NCBI RefSeq assembly: GCF_947624825.1
Contig: NZ_CANQLZ010000021.1
Coordinates: forward strand, 1-42,260
Length of the DNA: 42,260 nucleotides
Origin: an uncultured Acinetobacter sp.
GTDB lineage: Bacteria; Pseudomonadota; Gammaproteobacteria; Pseudomonadales; Moraxellaceae
Direction: 5' to 3'
Shown: in pieces, positions 1-8,811 of the stretch
How positions within the stretch are numbered: position 1 is the first letter of the stretch
How the letters are laid out: every line of letters starts with the position of its first letter
Made by a program: the position numbers and the translations under genes
The notes under the pieces: model-generated
What the model saw: the letters and a program-made list of their open reading frames with translations, nothing else
What the model was told of the DNA's origin: nothing
The model's database searches: none

Positions 1-3
1 ATT

Positions 4-1044
4 ATGGCTCTTATTTCATTGCGCCAGCTCTTGGATCACGCCGGCGAACATGCTTACGGCGTACCAGCATTTAACGTAAACAACTTAGAACAAATGCGTG
101 CCATTATGCTCGCTGCAGATCAAACCAATTCGCCTGTGATCGTACAGGCATCTGCAGGTGCGCGTAAATATGCAGGCGCTCCATTCTTACGTCACTTAAT
201 TTTAGCGGCAATTGAAGAGTGGCCACATATTCCTGTGGTAATGCACCAAGATCATGGTACAAGCCCTGATGTGTGCCAACGTTCAATCCAATTGGGCTTC
301 TCATCAGTCATGATGGATGGCTCATTGGCGGCAGATGGCAAAACACCAACGTCGTATGAATATAACGTGGATGTTACACGTCAAACCGTAGCAATGGCAC
401 ATGCGTGTGGCGTATCGGTAGAAGGCGAAATTGGTTGCTTAGGTAGCCTAGAAACAGGTATGGCAGGCGAAGAAGATGGCGTAGGCGCTGAAGGCGTACT
501 TGACCACTCTCAATTGTTAACCTCTGTTGAAGAAGCAACTCAGTTTGTAAAAGACACCAATGTTGATGCTCTAGCGATTGCAGTAGGGACTTCACACGGT
601 GCTTACAAATTCACGCGTCCACCTACAGGTGATATCTTAGCGATTGATCGCATTAAAGAAATTCACGCGGCACTTCCAAATACCCATCTTGTGATGCACG
701 GTTCAAGCTCAGTGCCACAAGAATGGTTGGTAGTGATCAATGAGTACGGCGGTAACATCGGCGAAACTTACGGTGTGCCAGTTGAACAATTGGTTGATGC
801 AATCAAACACGGTGTACGTAAAATCAACATCGACACAGACTTACGTTTAGCATCTACAGGTGCAATGCGTCGTCTAATGGCTGAAAAACCATCTGAATTC
901 GATCCACGTAAATTCTTTGCAGCAACTGTTGATGCAATGAAACAAATCTGTGTAGATCGTTATGAAGCATTTGGTACAGCTGGTAATGCAGATAAGATCC
1001 GTCCAATTTCGTTAGAAAAAATGGTTGGTTTCTACGGTAAATAA
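4..1044 (+). CDS. fba: Class II fructose-1,6-bisphosphate aldolase
   Basis: This 346-residue protein should cleave fructose-1,6-bisphosphate into dihydroxyacetone phosphate and glyceraldehyde-3-phosphate, and the reverse in gluconeogenesis, in the cytoplasm. It has the class II zinc-enzyme signatures: the HQDHG segment near residue 80 carrying a zinc-ligand histidine, [12 protein letters not shown] in the middle, a GTSHGAYKF segment, VMHGSSS and the NIDTDLRLA phosphate-binding region. Length and sequence resemble the Pseudomonas/Acinetobacter type of about 345-354 residues. The gene appears complete, but its promoter and ribosome binding site lie left of the window. A strong terminator follows 26 bases after the stop. 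Confidence 0.96.
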   Translation: MALISLRQLLDHAGEHAYGVPAFNVNNLEQMRAIMLAADQTNSPVIVQASAGARKYAGAPFLRHLILAAIEEWPHIPVVMHQDHGTSPDVCQRSIQLGFSSVMMDGSLAADGKTPTSYEYNVDVTRQTVAMAHACGVSVEGEIGCLGSLETGMAGEEDGVGAEGVLDHSQLLTSVEEATQFVKDTNVDALAIAVGTSHGAYKFTRPPTGDILAIDRIKEIHAALPNTHLVMHGSSSVPQEWLVVINEYGGNIGETYGVPVEQLVDAIKHGVRKINIDTDLRLASTGAMRRLMAEKPSEFDPRKFFAATVDAMKQICVDRYEAFGTAGNADKIRPISLEKMVGFYGK

Positions 1045-1070
1045 TTTGCCATAGCTTATCTATAAAAAAA

Positions 1071-1096
1071 AGCCCACACTTATGTGGGCTTTTTTT
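1071..1096 (+). terminator. Intrinsic terminator after fba
   Basis: A perfect 8-bp stem (AGCCCACA/TGTGGGCT) with a CTTA loop is followed by a run of seven T. It ends the fba transcript before the DMT transporter gene. Confidence 0.92.
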
Positions 1097-1121
1097 GTCA
1101 ATATGGATGACTTAACCAGAT

Positions 1122-1973
1122 ATGAGCTTTATTTTGGCAGCTGCCTTATGCAGCGTATGTGTTTCGATTTTACTTAAAATAGCCAAGCAAAAAGGCTATC
1201 AGCCATTTGAGATGATCACTTGGAATTATTTTTCGGCAAGCGTGTTATGTGGTCTGTGGTTTGAGCCACAATTTAGCCAACTGTCTTGGGCAACGCCGTG
1301 GTGGCTCATCCTGAGTTTAGGGCTTTTATTGCCAAGTATTTTTTTATGCTTAGCACAGGCACTTAATCAGGCCGGTATTTTAAAGACCGAAATCGCTCAG
1401 CGTTTGTCAGTGGTATTATCTTTAACTGCGGCATATTTTATTTTCAATGAAAGTTTTAATGCGCTTAAATTGTTAGGGATTGGTTTAGGCGTGGTGGCTA
1501 TTGGGCTGATTTTATATTCACACCAAAAAGATCAAGCTTCAAAAAACCAAGGCTTACTTTATTTGGCTTTGGTGTGGGGTGGATATGCCTTAATTGACGT
1601 ATTACTCAAATATAGCACCGGTCTTGGGCTACAGTTTGCGACGACCTTAAATCTTATCTTTATTTTTGCTTTTATACTGTCGCTATGCTTTCTTCGTTAT
1701 CGTTACGCAACGTGGGGCAGTGCTAAAAATATTGGGGCGGGTTTAGGCTTGGGCGTGCTTAATTTTGCCAATATTGCCCTATATCTGCAAGCGCATAGCT
1801 TACTTAAAGACAGTCCTGCCGTGGTGTTTGCGGGTATGAATATTTTGGTGGTGGTTTTAGGGGTGATTGCCGGTGTTGCAATTTTTAAAGAGCACTTAAA
1901 ACCAAGTTCAGTTTTAGGCTTAAGCCTCGCTTTAATTAGCGTATTTTGTCTAGCATTTGCAATGTCATCTTAA
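1122..1973 (+). CDS. DMT superfamily (EamA-type) transporter
   Basis: A 283-residue, very hydrophobic protein made of about ten predicted membrane helices, as in the drug/metabolite transporter superfamily. The N-terminal helix contains SILLKIAKQKGYQP, and the second half repeats the pattern with a GLGVLNFANIALYLQA segment and ends in a final helix (SSVLGLSLALISVFCLAF). The substrate cannot be read from the sequence. The start at 1122 has only a weak ribosome binding site, but upstream ATGs are out of frame. Its 3' end overlaps by 38 bp the convergent zinc-ribbon gene, so the two share no space for separate terminators. Confidence 0.85.
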   Translation: MSFILAAALCSVCVSILLKIAKQKGYQPFEMITWNYFSASVLCGLWFEPQFSQLSWATPWWLILSLGLLLPSIFLCLAQALNQAGILKTEIAQRLSVVLSLTAAYFIFNESFNALKLLGIGLGVVAIGLILYSHQKDQASKNQGLLYLALVWGGYALIDVLLKYSTGLGLQFATTLNLIFIFAFILSLCFLRYRYATWGSAKNIGAGLGLGVLNFANIALYLQAHSLLKDSPAVVFAGMNILVVVLGVIAGVAIFKEHLKPSSVLGLSLALISVFCLAFAMSS

Positions 1974-2166
1974 AATAACTTTTAATTAAAGTACGTGGAT
2001 ATTTCAGTGCATCCATTGCTTCGGCATTGCCCAATAAGCGCCCATGTGCACCGCAATCGGGGCAACTTGGATAATGCCGCGCGCAAGCCTGTTGTCCAAC
2101 ATGCATATAAAGATGATGGCAGCTTGAGCATTCAAACTTAATCGGAAGAGGGGCAATTTTTAACAT
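1936..2166 (-). CDS. Small zinc-ribbon-like hypothetical protein
   Basis: A 76-residue protein with two cysteine pairs, CSSCHH near residue 13 and CPDC near residue 35, spaced as in a single zinc ribbon. A conserved-looking tail follows (AMDALKYPRTLIKSY). I do not recognise a named family. Its last 38 bp overlap the convergent DMT transporter gene, which weakens the case a little, but the paired cysteines argue for a real gene. The function is unknown; a small metal-binding or RNA/protein-binding role is a guess. Confidence 0.6.
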   Translation of the reverse strand: MLKIAPLPIKFECSSCHHLYMHVGQQACARHYPSCPDCGAHGRLLGNAEAMDALKYPRTLIKSYFKMTLQMLDKIR

Positions 2167-2239
2167 GACTGAGTACCGTCTTTTTGTTTTTGTATAAAAT
2201 ATAGTCTTTTTGTGGCGATGAGCAACCTATTTTTTTATA

Positions 2240-2263
2240 TTTGGGCAAGCGAACTTGCCCAAA
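2240..2263. other. Perfect hairpin just after nfsB
   Basis: TTTGGGCAAG and CTTGCCCAAA form a perfect 10-bp stem around a CGAA loop, 11 bases past the stop codon of the leftward nitroreductase gene. In the leftward direction it is followed by A-rich sequence rather than T, so it is not a classical intrinsic terminator. It may protect the 3' end of the transcript. Confidence 0.55.
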
Positions 2264-2273
2264 GTGTTACCAC

Positions 2274-2927
2274 TTATAAATGCGTAAAAATGAGATCTTC
2301 AGATAAACGTGATTTAGGTAATTTGGCATTGAAATCCTGTTCGCTACGGTAGCCTAAGGTTAAAATCACCGATGGAACCAAACCTTGAGCCGTGAGTTGT
2401 AGCTCTTGATCTAAAATTTCTTCATTAAAACCACCAATCGGTGTGGCATCAATCTGTTCAACACCTGCTGCAAGTAGCATTTGTCCTAAGGCAATAAAGG
2501 TCTGATTTTCAGCCCAACGCTGAATATCACCTTTTTCGTTGCGATAATACTCAATATAACCCGTGCGTGTATCTTTTTGCCCTTGCTTGGCTTGTTCATC
2601 TTTAAAACGACCACTGATTTCATCTTGTGCCAATAATTGCTCTAAATGCTGAGCATCAATATCCGCTTTGGTACAAAATAAAATGGTATGAGAGGAGTCT
2701 AAAACTTTTGGCGCATTGTATGCATACTTACCCACTAAAGCTTTTGCAATCCGTTGTTTGGCCGCCAAATGATCAGCAATGATAAAATGCCACGGCTGAA
2801 TATTAATAGACGATGGTGCTAAGCGCAGAATGGCCAACAATTGTTCAAACTTATCTTGTGGGATACGTTTACTCGCATCATAAGCTTTGGTGGTGTAACG
2901 GCTTTGTAAAACTTTTAATAGATCCAT
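2274..2927 (-). CDS. nfsB: NfsB-like oxygen-insensitive NAD(P)H nitroreductase
   Basis: A 217-residue flavoprotein of the nitroreductase family, expected to be an FMN-bound homodimer that reduces nitroaromatics and quinones with NAD(P)H. The match to E. coli NfsB is visible along the full length: the N-terminal SRYTTKAYDASK, the FMN-binding APSSINIQPWHFI segment, the SHTILFC strand, the ATPIGGFN loop and the DFNAKLPKSRL tail. The length is that of the family. It stands alone, with a perfect hairpin after its stop. Confidence 0.9.
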   Translation of the reverse strand: MDLLKVLQSRYTTKAYDASKRIPQDKFEQLLAILRLAPSSINIQPWHFIIADHLAAKQRIAKALVGKYAYNAPKVLDSSHTILFCTKADIDAQHLEQLLAQDEISGRFKDEQAKQGQKDTRTGYIEYYRNEKGDIQRWAENQTFIALGQMLLAAGVEQIDATPIGGFNEEILDQELQLTAQGLVPSVILTLGYRSEQDFNAKLPKSRLSEDLIFTHL

Positions 2928-3143
2928 GTGGCATATCCAACATCATTTTTAAAGCATTTTAAATAAAGCACTGCGCTTGCGGCAACTATTTATGCAGTTT
3001 ATCTAAAGATAACACATAAGCTCCATCATCTTTTTTAATGATTGAAAATTTTGACCATAAATAAGACTGAGGCAATAGTGTTTATATTTTCCTACCATAT
3101 CAGGTATTGGCAATCAGCTAAATTTTTCTAAAAAATTCACTGT

Positions 3144-3172
3144 AAAAAAGCCTTTCATGGAAAGGCTTTTTT
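3144..3172 (-). terminator. Terminator of the leftward catabolic operon
   Basis: AAGCCTTTC and GAAAGGCTT pair perfectly around an ATG loop, flanked by A and T runs on both sides, so it could act in both directions. It lies 12 bases past the stop of the last gene of the leftward operon. Confidence 0.9.
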
Positions 3173-3184
3173 ATAAACTTCTGG

Positions 3185-3571
3185 TTATTTTGTTTGCTCA
3201 TAGTCTTGAATGACTTCGAGTGCAGCACGGAAAGCTTCTTGAGTGGCAGGCGCACCGCAGTATGGAAGACTATGCAATAACACTTCCTGAATTTCTTCAA
3301 CTGTTGCACCATTATTAAGTGCACCACGTACATGACCTTTGAGTTCAGTTGGGCTTTTTTGTGCAGTTAAAAATGCAATAGTAATCAGTGAGCGATATTT
3401 ACGTGGTAGCACACCTTCACGTTGCCAAGTTGAACCCCAAGCATGCTCATTAATCCAATCCTGAAGTGGTTGGGTAAATGCGACTGTATTGTCCTGTGCA
3501 CGCTGAACAAAGCTTTCACCCATGACTTCAGTACGCACTTTTAAACCATTTTCATAATCTTGCTGTGACAT
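3185..3571 (-). CDS. Carboxymuconolactone decarboxylase family protein (PcaC-like)
   Basis: A 128-residue protein of the CMD/AhpD-like superfamily. Visible hallmarks are the early YENGLKVRTEVMGE segment, the central WGSTWQREGVLPRKYRSLITIA motif and HVRGALNNGATVEEIQEVLLH near the end. This is close to true 4-carboxymuconolactone decarboxylases (about 130 residues). The start at 3571 is chosen because GAGG sits just upstream; an in-frame longer reading adds residues unlike the family. It is the last gene of the leftward operon and is separated from the thiolase by a 30-bp perfect palindrome. Carboxymuconolactone is not an intermediate of the fumarylacetoacetate route, so its role here is unclear. 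Confidence 0.8.
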   Translation of the reverse strand: MSQQDYENGLKVRTEVMGESFVQRAQDNTVAFTQPLQDWINEHAWGSTWQREGVLPRKYRSLITIAFLTAQKSPTELKGHVRGALNNGATVEEIQEVLLHSLPYCGAPATQEAFRAALEVIQDYEQTK

Positions 3572-3617
3572 TGCTCGCCTCAAATATTGAATAAAGATTT
3601 TGTGATTTAGAACATAC

Positions 3618-3647
3618 ACATGCCATGAGAATATTCTCATGGCATGT
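3618..3647. repeat. 30-bp perfect palindrome between thiolase and CMD genes
   Basis: The two 15-base arms (left arm ACATGCCATGAGAAT) are exact reverse complements with no spacer. The element lies in the gap between the thiolase stop and the next start in the same operon. There is no T-run, so it is not an ordinary terminator. An operator or an mRNA-processing hairpin is possible. Confidence 0.85.
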
Positions 3648-3654
3648 TGATGAA

Positions 3655-4830
3655 TTAAGGTAATTCAACAGCAATAGCAGTTGCTTCACCACCGCCAATA
3701 CATAAGGCAGCAATCCCTTTTTTGTGACCTAGACGTTTAAGATTATGAATAAGAGTGACAATAATACGTGAACCTGATGAGCCAAGCGGATGACCCAGTG
3801 CACATGCACCACCACAAATATTGACTTTTTCTACATCTAGCTCAAAAGCATCAATCGCAGCCATGCTTACCATAGCAAAAGCTTCATTGATTTCCCAAAG
3901 GTCAACGTCAGCTACACTCCAACCTGTTTTGGCCAAAACTTTTTCAATAGCACCCACTGGTGCGATTGTAAATTCAGATGGATGCTGAGAATGGCTAGCA
4001 TAGGCTTTGACTTCAGCCAATATTGGTAAAGCGTGATCTTGCGCATAGTCCTCAGATGTCACGGCAATTGCTGATGCACCATCAGAAATGGAGCTGGCAT
4101 TGGCAGCGGTAATGGTGCCATCTTTGGCAAAAGCAGGACGTAGGGTTGCAATTTTATCAATTTTTGCATTAAACGGATTTTCATCCTGCGTAACAGACGT
4201 TTCACCTTTACGACTCGTCACCGTCACGGGTGCAATTTCTGCTGCTAAGTCACCATTGGTAATGGCAGCTTGCGCACGAGTAAGTGAGCGAATGGCAAAT
4301 GCATCTTGTTGTTCGCGAGTATAGTTTTTCTTATTTGCTGTGTCTTGTGCGAGTACACCCATAGACAAGCCAGTCTCAGCATCTTCTAAGCCTTCTTGAA
4401 ACATGTGATCAGTCACTTTGCCATGACCCATGCGCAAACCAGCACGCGCTTTATCCATGAGATAAGGGGCATTACTCATAGACTCCATGCCGCCTGCAAT
4501 AATGAGTTGTGCACTTTGTGCTTTAATGGCATCTGCCGCTTGCATGACGGCTTTCATGCCCGAACCACAGATTTTATTAATGGTGGTTGCACCCACATGA
4601 TCTGGAATCCCCGCAATACGCATCGCTTGACGTGCAGGACCTTGTTTTACACCTGCAGGCAGAACGCAGCCCATAATCACTTCATCAATCGTTTCAGCAT
4701 TGATTCCTGCACGTTTCACTGTTTCTTGAATCGCAGCTGCGCCTAATTGTGGCGCGCTTAAGCTAGAAAGACTACCTTGGAAGCTACCCATAGCAGTACG
4801 GCTAGCAGCAACAATGACAATTTTTTTCAT
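3655..4830 (-). CDS. Acetyl-CoA acetyltransferase (thiolase)
   Basis: A 391-residue thiolase that should split acetoacetyl-CoA into two acetyl-CoA, or condense in reverse. Family motifs are present in order: KIVIVAASRTAMG at the N-terminus, the active-site cysteine in TINKICGSGMKA near residue 88, NEAFA near the middle of the C-terminal half, and the GGACALGHPLGSSGSRI and CIGGGEATAIAVE segments carrying the catalytic His and second Cys. The ATG at 4830 is the family start; a longer in-frame reading has no family support. It follows the CoA-transferase pair, so acetoacetyl-CoA is the natural substrate. A UUCG hairpin lies in the gap upstream. Confidence 0.93.
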   Translation of the reverse strand: MKKIVIVAASRTAMGSFQGSLSSLSAPQLGAAAIQETVKRAGINAETIDEVIMGCVLPAGVKQGPARQAMRIAGIPDHVGATTINKICGSGMKAVMQAADAIKAQSAQLIIAGGMESMSNAPYLMDKARAGLRMGHGKVTDHMFQEGLEDAETGLSMGVLAQDTANKKNYTREQQDAFAIRSLTRAQAAITNGDLAAEIAPVTVTSRKGETSVTQDENPFNAKIDKIATLRPAFAKDGTITAANASSISDGASAIAVTSEDYAQDHALPILAEVKAYASHSQHPSEFTIAPVGAIEKVLAKTGWSVADVDLWEINEAFAMVSMAAIDAFELDVEKVNICGGACALGHPLGSSGSRIIVTLIHNLKRLGHKKGIAALCIGGGEATAIAVELP

Positions 4831-4864
4831 GCAATTTCTCGTTATTTCAACAGTATAAATAGAA

Positions 4865-4886
4865 TAAAAGCAGCCGAAGCTGCTTT
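4865..4886 (-). other. UUCG hairpin between scoB and thiolase gene
   Basis: Read leftward, AAAGCAGC and GCTGCTTT pair perfectly around TTCG, an extra-stable tetraloop, followed by TTTTATTC. It could be a partial terminator or a processing/stability element that sets the ratio between the upstream and downstream genes. Confidence 0.65.
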
Positions 4887-4901
4887 GATCCATGTGCAAT
4901 A

Positions 4902-5549
4902 TTAAGCGACTTGTAATGCATCAATGATCAGTTCAACACCTGTTGCAGCTTTGATCTGTTCTAAGCTTACATCTTTGGCAAGTTCAACCAATACAACACC
5001 ACGCTCAGTAATGTCCATCACACCAAGGTCAGTAATGATGCGGTTCACGACACCTTTGCCTGTAAGTGGTAGGGCACACTGAGGCACAACTTTTGCACTA
5101 CCATCTTTGGCATTGTGTTCCATGAGCACCACAACTTTTTGAACGCCAGCAACTAAATCCATTGCTCCTCCCATGCCTTTGACTTTTTTACCGGGAATCA
5201 TCCAGTTAGCTAGGTCGCCTTGTTCTGAAACTTCCATGGCACCTAAAATGGCAATGTTGACATGGCCACCACGAATCATGGCAAATGATTCAGAGCTTGA
5301 GAAGAATGATGCACCTTTACGTGCAGTCACTGTTTGTTTACCTGCATTGATCAAGTCAGCATCTACAGTTTCAGCTGTAGGAAACTCGTCAATACCCAAT
5401 AAACCATTTTCAGACTGTAACCAGACATTAATGTTTTCTGGAATGTAGTTGGCAACTAAGGTTGGCAAACCAATCCCTAAATTGACATAGAAGCCATCTT
5501 CAAGTTCTAAAGCAGCACGTTGTGCCATTTCATTACGCGTCCAAGCCAT
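4902..5549 (-). CDS. scoB: 3-oxoacid (acetoacetate) CoA-transferase subunit B
   Basis: A 215-residue beta subunit. The catalytic glutamate lies in the [11 protein letters not shown] segment, where the ENGLLG motif is typical of SCOT/ScoB. The early [19 protein letters not shown] and the [20 protein letters not shown] core are also diagnostic. With subunit A it should move CoA from succinyl-CoA (or acetyl-CoA) to acetoacetate. The gene starts 3 bases after the scoA stop, the usual coupled arrangement. Acetoacetate is a product of fumarylacetoacetase encoded upstream. Confidence 0.94.
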   Translation of the reverse strand: MAWTRNEMAQRAALELEDGFYVNLGIGLPTLVANYIPENINVWLQSENGLLGIDEFPTAETVDADLINAGKQTVTARKGASFFSSSESFAMIRGGHVNIAILGAMEVSEQGDLANWMIPGKKVKGMGGAMDLVAGVQKVVVLMEHNAKDGSAKVVPQCALPLTGKGVVNRIITDLGVMDITERGVVLVELAKDVSLEQIKAATGVELIIDALQVA

Positions 5550-5552
5550 GAT

Positions 5553-6254
5553 TTAAGCCTCCGCCTTTAAAGTCATTTGTTCAATGCGTTTTTCAGGTGA
5601 AGCATTCACCACGATGCGGTTGACATAGATACCCGGTAAATGAATATCATCCGGATCGATGTCACCAATTTCAACGACGTGTTCTACTTCAACAACGGTG
5701 AACTTTCCTGCAACTGCACATTCAGGGTTAAAGTTGCGTGCCGTTTTACGGAAGACAAGGTTGCCTGCTTTGTCAGCTTTATACGCTTTAACTAAAGCAA
5801 TATCTGCAGTGAGTGATGGTTCAAGAATGTATTCTTTGCCATCAAATTCACGTACTTCTTTGCCTTGTGCAATTAAAGTACCTACACCAGTTTGGGTAAA
5901 GAATGCAGGGATGCCTGCACCACCAGCGCGAAGTTTTTCAGCCAAAGTACCTTGTGGCGTCAATTCAACTTCAAGCTCACCACTTAAATATTGGCGTTCA
6001 AATTCTTTATTTTCACCGACATAAGATGAAATCATTTTTTTGATTTGCTTGGTTTGTAGCAATTTGCCTAAACCAAAATCATCTACACCAGCATTGTTAG
6101 AAATACAGGTTAGATTTTTAACGCCAGTGTCTTTTAATGCGTCAATCAATGCTTCAGGAATACCGCAAAGACCGAAACCACCCACCGCCAACGTTTGGTT
6201 ATCTGCTACAACATCTGCTAAGGCTTCTTGAGCGCTTGCAACCAATTTATTCAC
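5553..6254 (-). CDS. scoA: 3-oxoacid (acetoacetate) CoA-transferase subunit A
   Basis: A 233-residue alpha subunit. It carries the CoA-binding glycine-rich [14 protein letters not shown] motif near residue 25, the [15 protein letters not shown] segment and [24 protein letters not shown], which fit succinyl-CoA:acetoacetate transferases (ScoA) better than 3-oxoadipate transferases (PcaI). It is followed closely by scoB. The pair prepares acetoacetate for the downstream thiolase. The family assignment is firm; the CoA donor is inferred from the family. Confidence 0.94.
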   Translation of the reverse strand: MNKLVASAQEALADVVADNQTLAVGGFGLCGIPEALIDALKDTGVKNLTCISNNAGVDDFGLGKLLQTKQIKKMISSYVGENKEFERQYLSGELEVELTPQGTLAEKLRAGGAGIPAFFTQTGVGTLIAQGKEVREFDGKEYILEPSLTADIALVKAYKADKAGNLVFRKTARNFNPECAVAGKFTVVEVEHVVEIGDIDPDDIHLPGIYVNRIVVNASPEKRIEQMTLKAEA

Positions 6255-6273
6255 GTTTTTAATCCTTTAAAAA

Positions 6274-6849
6274 TCAGTCATCAACTTTTGCAGTCGCAGA
6301 ATTGTTATCTAGCTCGTCTGCATGAAGGAATTGGGTATGATGCGGTGCACGTTTGTTCTTAGACCATTCCTCAAGCATTTCGTATTTCATTTCTTCAGTG
6401 ATCATGGCAATTTTTTCAGGCGCTTTTTCATCGTCATATGCCAATTCTAAGCGGTGACCATTTGGATCAAAGAAATAAATTGAATGGAAAATACCGTGGT
6501 TGGTAATACCAAGCACGTTTACGCCATTTTCTTCTAAATGCGCTTTTGCTTCGATCAGCGCATCACGGTCTTTGACTTTCAACGCAATGTGTTGTACCCA
6601 TTTTGGTGTATTTTCATCACGACCCATTTCAGGTTGTGTTGGCAGTTCAAAGAAAGCCAAAACGTTACCATTACCAGCATCTAAGAATAAATGCATATAC
6701 GGATCAAAGGCTTTGGTTGAAGGTACATAGTCTTCAGCAAAAGCTAAAATGAAGTCCATGTTGAGGTTCTTTTTGTACCATTCAACTGTTTCTTTTGCAT
6801 CTTTACAGCGGTAAGCCACATGGTGGATTTTTTCGATTTGAATCGCCAT
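6274..6849 (-). CDS. VOC-superfamily metalloprotein, candidate ring-cleavage dioxygenase
   Basis: A 191-residue vicinal-oxygen-chelate protein with two beta-alpha-beta-beta-beta modules. Candidate metal ligands fall in the expected places: His in IHHVAYRC at the start of module 1, His in WVQHIALKV at the start of module 2, and Glu in GHRLELAY at the end of module 2. That is the two-His-one-Glu pattern of single-domain extradiol dioxygenases, though glyoxalase-like enzymes share the fold. A charged C-terminal tail follows. It lies between maleylacetoacetate isomerase and the CoA-transferase genes. No cupin-type homogentisate 1,2-dioxygenase is nearby, so a ring-cleavage role is attractive but inferred. 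Confidence 0.85.
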   Translation of the reverse strand: MAIQIEKIHHVAYRCKDAKETVEWYKKNLNMDFILAFAEDYVPSTKAFDPYMHLFLDAGNGNVLAFFELPTQPEMGRDENTPKWVQHIALKVKDRDALIEAKAHLEENGVNVLGITNHGIFHSIYFFDPNGHRLELAYDDEKAPEKIAMITEEMKYEMLEEWSKNKRAPHHTQFLHADELDNNSATAKVDD

Positions 6850-6870
6850 GATTATGTCCTTATAAAATAT

Positions 6871-7509
6871 TTATACAGCTTCTGGCTGCGCTTCTGGCGC
6901 TGCCTGTTGGAAAGCTTTTAAAGTGTTACAGTGCGCGTAAATCGATTGAATTTTCGGATATGCCGATAAATCAACATTGAAGCGCAGTGCGTTATAAACT
7001 TGAGGAATCAAGCAGCAGTCAGCAAGCGTTGCCTGTTCACCAAAGCAGTACTGACCGTTGGATTGAGTGAGTAAGGCTTCTAGTGTGTTAAAACCGACTT
7101 CAACCCAATGTTTGTACCAAGCATTTTTTTGTTCATCTGTGACTTGTAATGTGCCTGCTAAATATTGCAGTACACGTAAGTTATTTACAGGATGAATGTC
7201 ACAAGCGATGCTTAAACTAAATGCACGTACTTGGGCACGTTGTTGTAAGTCTTGTGGTAACAATGCTGTATCGGTATATTTTTCATCTAAGTATTCAATA
7301 ATGCTTAGGGATTGACCAAGAGCGAAATCGCCCTCAGTCAATGTTGGCACTAATTCACTTGGATTGACTTGACGATACGTTTCACTATGTTGTTCACCAC
7401 CGTTATTAACCAAATGTACAGGCACTTGTTCTGCTTCTAATCCTTTAAGATTTAAAGCAATGCGTACACGGTAAGCGGCAGAACTACGGAAATAGGTATA
7501 AAGTTTCAT
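6871..7509 (-). CDS. maiA: Maleylacetoacetate isomerase (zeta-class GST)
   Basis: A 212-residue zeta-class glutathione transferase fold protein that isomerises maleylacetoacetate (or maleylpyruvate) to the fumaryl form using glutathione. The zeta signature is at the N-terminus: YFRSSAAYRVRIALNLKGL, with the SSxxYRVR glutathione-binding motif. Next come VNPSELVPTL and QSLSIIEYLDE, then a helical domain with LADCCLIPQVYNA. It sits 18 bases after the fumarylacetoacetase stop, matching consecutive steps of the pathway. Confidence 0.93.
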   Translation of the reverse strand: MKLYTYFRSSAAYRVRIALNLKGLEAEQVPVHLVNNGGEQHSETYRQVNPSELVPTLTEGDFALGQSLSIIEYLDEKYTDTALLPQDLQQRAQVRAFSLSIACDIHPVNNLRVLQYLAGTLQVTDEQKNAWYKHWVEVGFNTLEALLTQSNGQYCFGEQATLADCCLIPQVYNALRFNVDLSAYPKIQSIYAHCNTLKAFQQAAPEAQPEAV

Positions 7510-7527
7510 CGCTGTTCCTATTGGTAC

Positions 7528-8811
7528 TTATTCAGCGAAATTAAACTGAACTGCTGGAAGTACTTTTCCGGTAACTTCACCAAAGCCAATGCGCAGACCA
7601 TCTTTTTCACAGTAGCCTTTCATGGTCAATGTATCGCCGTCTTGCATGAAAGTACGCTCTTCGCCATTGGCTAAAGTGAGCGGCTTTGTCGCATTCCATG
7701 TGATTTCAAGTAAAGAACCGTAAGAGTTAGGTGTAGGACCAGAAATCGTACCTGAACCCATTAAATCACCCACTTGCACGTTACAACCTGCAATTGTGTG
7801 ATGCGTCAATTGCTGTGACATAGACCAGTACATGTATTTGAAGTTTGTTTCACAAATCACGTCGGCTTGTTCAGCATTTTCAGCTTGGATTTCTACAGAC
7901 AGATTAATGTCATAGCTGTTGTCTACATTTTCTTCACGTAAGTAAGCCAATGGACGAGGTTCTTGAACAGGTGTACGTGTTTTGAATGGTTCAAGTGCTT
8001 CTAAAGTCACAATCCATGGAGAAATTGAAGATGCAAATGTTTTGGCATTAAATGGACCGAGTGGCACATATTCCCATTGCTGTAGATCACGAGCAGACCA
8101 GTCATTAAACAGCACCATACCGAAAATGTGATCCCAAGAATTTTCAATTGAGATCGGCTCGCCTAATTTATTTGGTTTACCTACGATAAAGCCCGTTTCT
8201 AATTCAAAGTCTAGCTTGCGGCAGGCAGAAAATTGTGGACGATCAGCATTTGGTAATTTGATTTGACCCGATGGACGAACAACATCTGTACCGCTCACAA
8301 TCACTGAGCTTGCACGACCGTTATAACCTACTGGTAATTCAGACCAGTTAGGAAGCAAAGCATTTTTAGGATCACGGAACATACAGCCAACGTTGGTTGC
8401 GTGTTCTTTAGATGAGTAGAAATCTGTGTAGCCAGGTACATGTACTGGCAAATGTAGTTTTACGTCTGCTTGTTTGAAGAAAACTTGATCGCGTAATGCT
8501 TGGTTGTCACGCAGCTCAGCATTGTGCTCAGCCAATAGGTTTTGAAGCTCAGCACGTACTTTAGACCAGTTGGCTTTGCCTGATTCAATAAATTTATTGA
8601 GTGTAGCTTGATTAAAGAAAGTTTGACCTTCTTCAATTTTTAAATAACCGTTTGCTTCCAATGCAGCTAAGTCAACCACCCATTCACCCAACGCTACACC
8701 CACGCGGCGTTCACCATCAAGCGTTTCACTAAATACACCGTACGGCAAGTTTTGGATTGGAAAATCCGAATCTTGAGCAACGTCGATAAATGATTTCAAT
8801 TGGATAGTCAT
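7528..8811 (-). CDS. fahA: Fumarylacetoacetase
   Basis: A 427-residue enzyme expected to hydrolyse fumarylacetoacetate to fumarate and acetoacetate. Full-length FAH architecture is visible: an N-terminal SH3-like domain (about residues 1-110), the VHVPGYTDFYSSKEHATNVG active-site segment with the catalytic histidine, the metal-binding ELETGFIVG motif, and the GSGTISGPTPNSYGSLLEI loop. The start at 8811 is preferred over an in-frame ATG at 8817 because AGGAA lies 7 bases from it but only 1 base from the other. It is the first gene of the leftward operon and is divergent from the IclR regulator. Confidence 0.95.
   Translation of the reverse strand: MTIQLKSFIDVAQDSDFPIQNLPYGVFSETLDGERRVGVALGEWVVDLAALEANGYLKIEEGQTFFNQATLNKFIESGKANWSKVRAELQNLLAEHNAELRDNQALRDQVFFKQADVKLHLPVHVPGYTDFYSSKEHATNVGCMFRDPKNALLPNWSELPVGYNGRASSVIVSGTDVVRPSGQIKLPNADRPQFSACRKLDFELETGFIVGKPNKLGEPISIENSWDHIFGMVLFNDWSARDLQQWEYVPLGPFNAKTFASSISPWIVTLEALEPFKTRTPVQEPRPLAYLREENVDNSYDINLSVEIQAENAEQADVICETNFKYMYWSMSQQLTHHTIAGCNVQVGDLMGSGTISGPTPNSYGSLLEITWNATKPLTLANGEERTFMQDGDTLTMKGYCEKDGLRIGFGEVTGKVLPAVQFNFAE

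Noticed and set aside
5553..6254. PcaI (3-oxoadipate CoA-transferase), suggested by the nearby PcaC-like gene
   Set aside because: The [10 protein letters not shown] and [24 protein letters not shown] segments fit acetoacetate (Sco) transferases better, and fumarylacetoacetase in the same operon makes acetoacetate.
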